Assembly: GCA_025456105.1 (NCBI GenBank) | Contig: JALOLG010000094.1 | Location: 1 to 6,367 of the forward strand | DNA length: 6,367 nucleotides | Direction of reading: 5' to 3' | DNA from: Ilumatobacteraceae bacterium | GTDB lineage: Bacteria > Actinomycetota > Acidimicrobiia > Acidimicrobiales > Ilumatobacteraceae | Shown here: piece after piece, positions 5,300 to 6,367 of the stretch | Layout: every line of letters starts with the position of its first letter | How positions within the stretch are numbered: the stretch's first letter is position 1 | Notes under the pieces: generated by a model | Seen by the model: only the letters and a program-made list of their open reading frames with translations | Told to the model about the DNA's origin: nothing | Databases searched by the model: none | Program-made: the position numbers and the translations under genes

Positions 5300-5755
5300 A
5301 TGGATGCCATCGCCGACCTGCTCGACCGCCAAGCGATCATCGACGTCACGATCGCCTACACGTGGGCGCTCGACACCAAGGACTGGGACGCGCTCGACGA
5401 CGTCTTCCTGCCCGACGCCACGGCCGACCTCGGCCTGCCCCACACGCACATCGGCCGCGATGCCATCAAGGAGCGCATCAGCGGCGCGCTCGGTCCGCTC
5501 GACGACAGCCAGCACCTCATCGGCAACCACGACGTGCGCATCGACGGCGACACGGCCACCTGCCGCTGCTACCTCCACGCCCAGCACGTCCTGCACGCAG
5601 CCGCCGACGAGGGCACCGGCGGCCCGCTGTTCGTGGTGGCCGGCCGCTACGAGGACCGGTTCGTGCGCACCCCCGAGGGGTGGCGCATCGCCTACCGGAC
5701 CCTGATCACCATGTGGACCGCCGGCAACGTGGCGGTCGTCCGCCGCCCGCACTGA
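5300..5755 (+). CDS. NTF2-like/SnoaL-like domain protein
   Basis: A 151-residue cone-shaped alpha+beta barrel protein of the SnoaL/NTF2-like superfamily. The opening helices LLDRQAIIDVTIAYTWALD (7-25) with DWDALDDVFLPDATADL (28-44) are the classic pattern, followed by GRDAIKERI (52-60), SQHLIGNHDVRIDGDTATC (70-88) and the closing strands GRYEDRFVRTPEGWRIAYR (115-133). Polar residues pointing to a pocket in scytalone-dehydratase-like members can be matched: Tyr20, Asp25, His72 and His95/96, so dehydratase, isomerase or cyclase-type chemistry is possible. Many relatives have no known enzyme activity. The start is ATG 5300, with a second in-frame Met absent nearby. Its stop codon is immediately followed by the complement of the stop codon of the minus-strand oxygenase gene, so there is no room for a terminator. 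Confidence 0.87.
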   Translation: MDAIADLLDRQAIIDVTIAYTWALDTKDWDALDDVFLPDATADLGLPHTHIGRDAIKERISGALGPLDDSQHLIGNHDVRIDGDTATCRCYLHAQHVLHAAADEGTGGPLFVVAGRYEDRFVRTPEGWRIAYRTLITMWTAGNVAVVRRPH

Positions 5756-6367
5756 TCAGCGCTCCACGTACGGGTCGAGCAGCTGCTCCACCCGCAGCTC
5801 GGGGGGCACGCGGTCGATCCCGATCATGCGGTCGAGCTGCTCGTGGAAGTGCCAGATGCGCCGCTCCTGGTAGTTGATCGGCACGCCGCGCATCGCCGGC
5901 GACTCGAGCGAGCGCTGCATCGGCGCCATGTTCATGAAGTCCTCGGCCATGATCCGCCCGAACGTCTCGAGCCGCACCTGCCAGTTGGGTGGCAGCCCCT
6001 CGGCCGGGTCGAAGTCGATGGGCGCGTAGTGGGTCCAATCGATGCGCGTGGTGGAGCGATCGATCGGCCAGAACGTGATGAACGGGAAGCCATACGCCGC
6101 GATCGGCGTGATGAGGTTGGGGAACACCGAGTACGCGGTGCTGGTCGAGCGCACCATGTCGTTGACGGTCTCGATGTCGGTGAAGCCGGCCGGGACGAAG
6201 TGCTGCCAGTCGTCCCAACCGGCCATGCCGAGTGCCGCGCACGCGGTCTGCGAGAACGGGGTGACCATGCGCGAGGCGCCGTTGGGGAGGAGCCCCATCG
6301 TGGCGCCGCGGTTGTCGAGCTGGGTCTCGCCGTTGCGCTGATGGATGTGGCGGAAGTGGTACACCTC
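5756..6367 (-). CDS. Aromatic-ring-hydroxylating (Rieske-type) oxygenase alpha subunit, catalytic domain, 5'-truncated
   Basis: About 203 C-terminal residues are inside the window; the frame is open to the edge, and the apparent GTG at 6364 is probably an internal Val because the preceding codon (Glu) continues the frame. The pattern fits the SRPBCC/Bet v1-like catalytic domain of ring-hydroxylating oxygenase large subunits: FPNLITPIAAYGFPFITFWP (81-100 counted from 6364), a strand TRIDWTHYAP (106-115), then a helix with AEDFMNMAPMQRSLES (140-155), where Asp142 is the likely Asp ligand of the mononuclear iron, and finally IWHFHEQLDRMIG (170-182). The two His iron ligands and the Rieske [2Fe-2S] motif would lie beyond the window, so the Rieske assignment rests on this half only. 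The substrate is unknown; an aromatic, sterol-like or terpenoid compound is possible. Confidence 0.75.
   Translation of the reverse strand, partial: EVYHFRHIHQRNGETQLDNRGATMGLLPNGASRMVTPFSQTACAALGMAGWDDWQHFVPAGFTDIETVNDMVRSTSTAYSVFPNLITPIAAYGFPFITFWPIDRSTTRIDWTHYAPIDFDPAEGLPPNWQVRLETFGRIMAEDFMNMAPMQRSLESPAMRGVPINYQERRIWHFHEQLDRMIGIDRVPPELRVEQLLDPYVER

Noticed and set aside
4740..5705. Long plus-strand open frame over the VOC and NTF2-like genes
   Set aside because: It is antisense to the VOC gene, then out of frame with the NTF2-like gene. It has no domain pattern and ends in low-complexity Ser/Thr/Arg sequence.
6042..6341. Plus-strand 99-codon open frame opposite the ring-hydroxylating oxygenase
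   Set aside because: It is antisense to a gene with recognisable catalytic-domain motifs, and has no start signal or family resemblance.

Overview
The window is very GC-rich with strongly G/C-biased third codon positions, densely packed genes and several leaderless-looking starts. This fits a high-GC actinobacterium, possibly of the Acidimicrobiia type. That is an inference from composition and protein style; no marker gene is present. There is no rRNA, tRNA, CRISPR array, transposase, integrase or phage gene. All gene-free gaps are short; the longest is 131 bases (4630-4760).

Layout from left to right. (1) Positions 1-701 hold the C-terminal part of a short-chain dehydrogenase/reductase (SDR) cut by the window edge. 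It converges, with a 3-base gap, on a complete minus-strand SDR (705-1469). (2) A 45-base divergent region (1470-1514) carries two -10-like boxes and a 12-base palindrome. It separates the second SDR from a two-gene toxin-antitoxin cassette: a Phd/YefM-type antitoxin starting at GTG 1515 and a PIN-domain VapC-type toxin (1760-2140), which overlap by ATGA. (3) A plus-strand, operon-like run follows: an antibiotic-biosynthesis-monooxygenase (ABM)-fold protein (2170-2574), an RPE65-type carotenoid/stilbene cleavage oxygenase (2618-3955) and an FMN nitroreductase (3970-4629). (4) The 4630-4760 gap contains a triple inverted repeat with an exact 28-base palindrome, lying between convergent genes. 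(5) A minus-strand VOC/glyoxalase-fold protein (4761-5270) is divergent from an NTF2/SnoaL-like protein (5300-5755). (6) The NTF2-like gene abuts, stop to stop and with no spacer, the catalytic-domain end of a likely ring-hydroxylating (Rieske-type) oxygenase alpha subunit (5756 to the window edge).

Taken together (inference), this looks like a patch of catabolic or secondary-metabolite oxidation genes with a small toxin-antitoxin cassette inserted: SDRs, a cleavage oxygenase, a flavin reductase, a ring hydroxylase and small alpha+beta-barrel helper proteins. The ABM-cleavage oxygenase-nitroreductase run is the best candidate for a coherent functional unit, but its substrate cannot be read from the sequence.

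The most unusual non-coding signals are the nested palindrome cluster at 4677-4742, the repeated TANNNT box 6-7 bases before four separate start codons, and the palindrome laid exactly over the antitoxin promoter and start.
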